Origin: Phycisphaerales bacterium
GTDB lineage: Bacteria > Planctomycetota > Phycisphaerae > Phycisphaerales > SM1A02
DNA: 39,199 bases
NCBI GenBank assembly: GCA_014238125.1
Contig: JABABS010000024.1
Coordinates: forward strand, 1 to 39,199
Direction: 5' to 3'
The notes beneath the pieces were generated by a model that searched no databases, was not told the origin of the DNA, and was given only the letters and a program-made list of their open reading frames with translations. Position 1 is the stretch's first letter. Every line of letters begins with the position of its first letter. Below, piece after piece: positions 39,125 through 39,199 of the stretch. The translations under genes were made by a program, and so were the position numbers.

Positions 39125-39199
39125 CTACTCTTTGTGCAGGGTGCCTTTGCTCCACGCAAGAATGGTTTCAACATCTTTTGGTAGCATTTCGGAGTTTGG
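39125..39199 (-). CDS. C-terminal end of an unknown protein (truncated by window edge)
   Basis: The minus strand is open from the right edge for 24 codons, ending KDVETILAWSKGTLHKE and TAG. The composition looks protein-like, but the fragment is too short to identify. No clear terminator follows; a short CACGC/GCGTG dyad lies at about 39093-39109. Confidence 0.45.
   Translation of the reverse strand, partial: PNSEMLPKDVETILAWSKGTLHKE

Noticed and set aside
1-39199. tRNA, rRNA, insertion sequence, integrase or phage genes
   Set aside because: None was recognised on either strand; no target-site duplications or terminal inverted repeats flank any segment.

Overview
The window looks like a chromosomal stretch from a low-GC (roughly 43%) marine planctomycete of the Phycisphaerae type. 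This rests on protein signatures, not on a marker gene. Three secreted proteins end in a PAP...RRRRR C-terminus, the planctomycete form of PEP-CTERM. Two end in dockerin-like GDxxGDGxxxVxDLLxxI tails. One carries the 'PTGACC' cysteine-rich module. One membrane protein has a C..C.Y..GL....CPECG ribbon. There are also a planctomycete-style sulfatase, a Tat-exported sugar-isomerase-fold protein and CRTAC1/FG-GAP proteins. No tRNA, rRNA, CRISPR array, transposase or phage gene was recognised.

Layout. 1-10.5 kb holds mostly secreted and surface proteins: a truncated protein with a basic aromatic-heptad tail, a Tat-exported hydroxypyruvate-isomerase-like protein, an SGNH lipoprotein, RmuC, and then a block pointing to extracellular alpha-glucan use. 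That block has two small secreted beta-rich proteins, a secreted GH13 enzyme with dockerin-like tail, a type II pseudopilin overlapping it, and a small BamE-like membrane protein. 10.5-21.5 kb is almost all on the minus strand: a sulfatase, a CRTAC1 protein, a zinc-ribbon membrane protein, and a tightly coupled four-gene set. That set is an asparagine-synthetase-like enzyme without the glutaminase cysteine, a radical SAM protein, a halogenase-fold flavoprotein and a 1064-residue TPR/FG-GAP/UnbV lipoprotein. It looks like an uncharacterised modification or biosynthesis system.

21.5-37.1 kb is an aerobic phenylacetyl-CoA degradation island. paaN and paaY lie on the plus strand. A convergent 13-gene minus-strand array reads thioesterase, paaF, paaG, paaH, paaJ, paaA, paaB, paaC, paaD, then E1alpha, E1beta, E2 and E3 of a 2-oxoacid dehydrogenase. 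A glutaryl-CoA-dehydrogenase-like enzyme diverges from its head. Neither paaK (ligase) nor paaE (reductase) is present. The built-in dehydrogenase complex suggests that phenylpyruvate, from phenylalanine, could be converted directly to phenylacetyl-CoA, which the epoxidase and ring-cleavage enzymes then carry to acetyl-CoA and succinyl-CoA.

37.1-39.2 kb holds two tandem, recently homogenised PEP-CTERM-like paralogs. Each lies behind the same promoter arrangement and a roughly 115-nt leader with matching hairpins, a candidate cis-regulatory RNA. The 3' end of one further minus-strand gene closes the window. Convergent gene ends at 3.4, 23.8 and 37.1 kb share a related palindrome that overlaps the stop codons.
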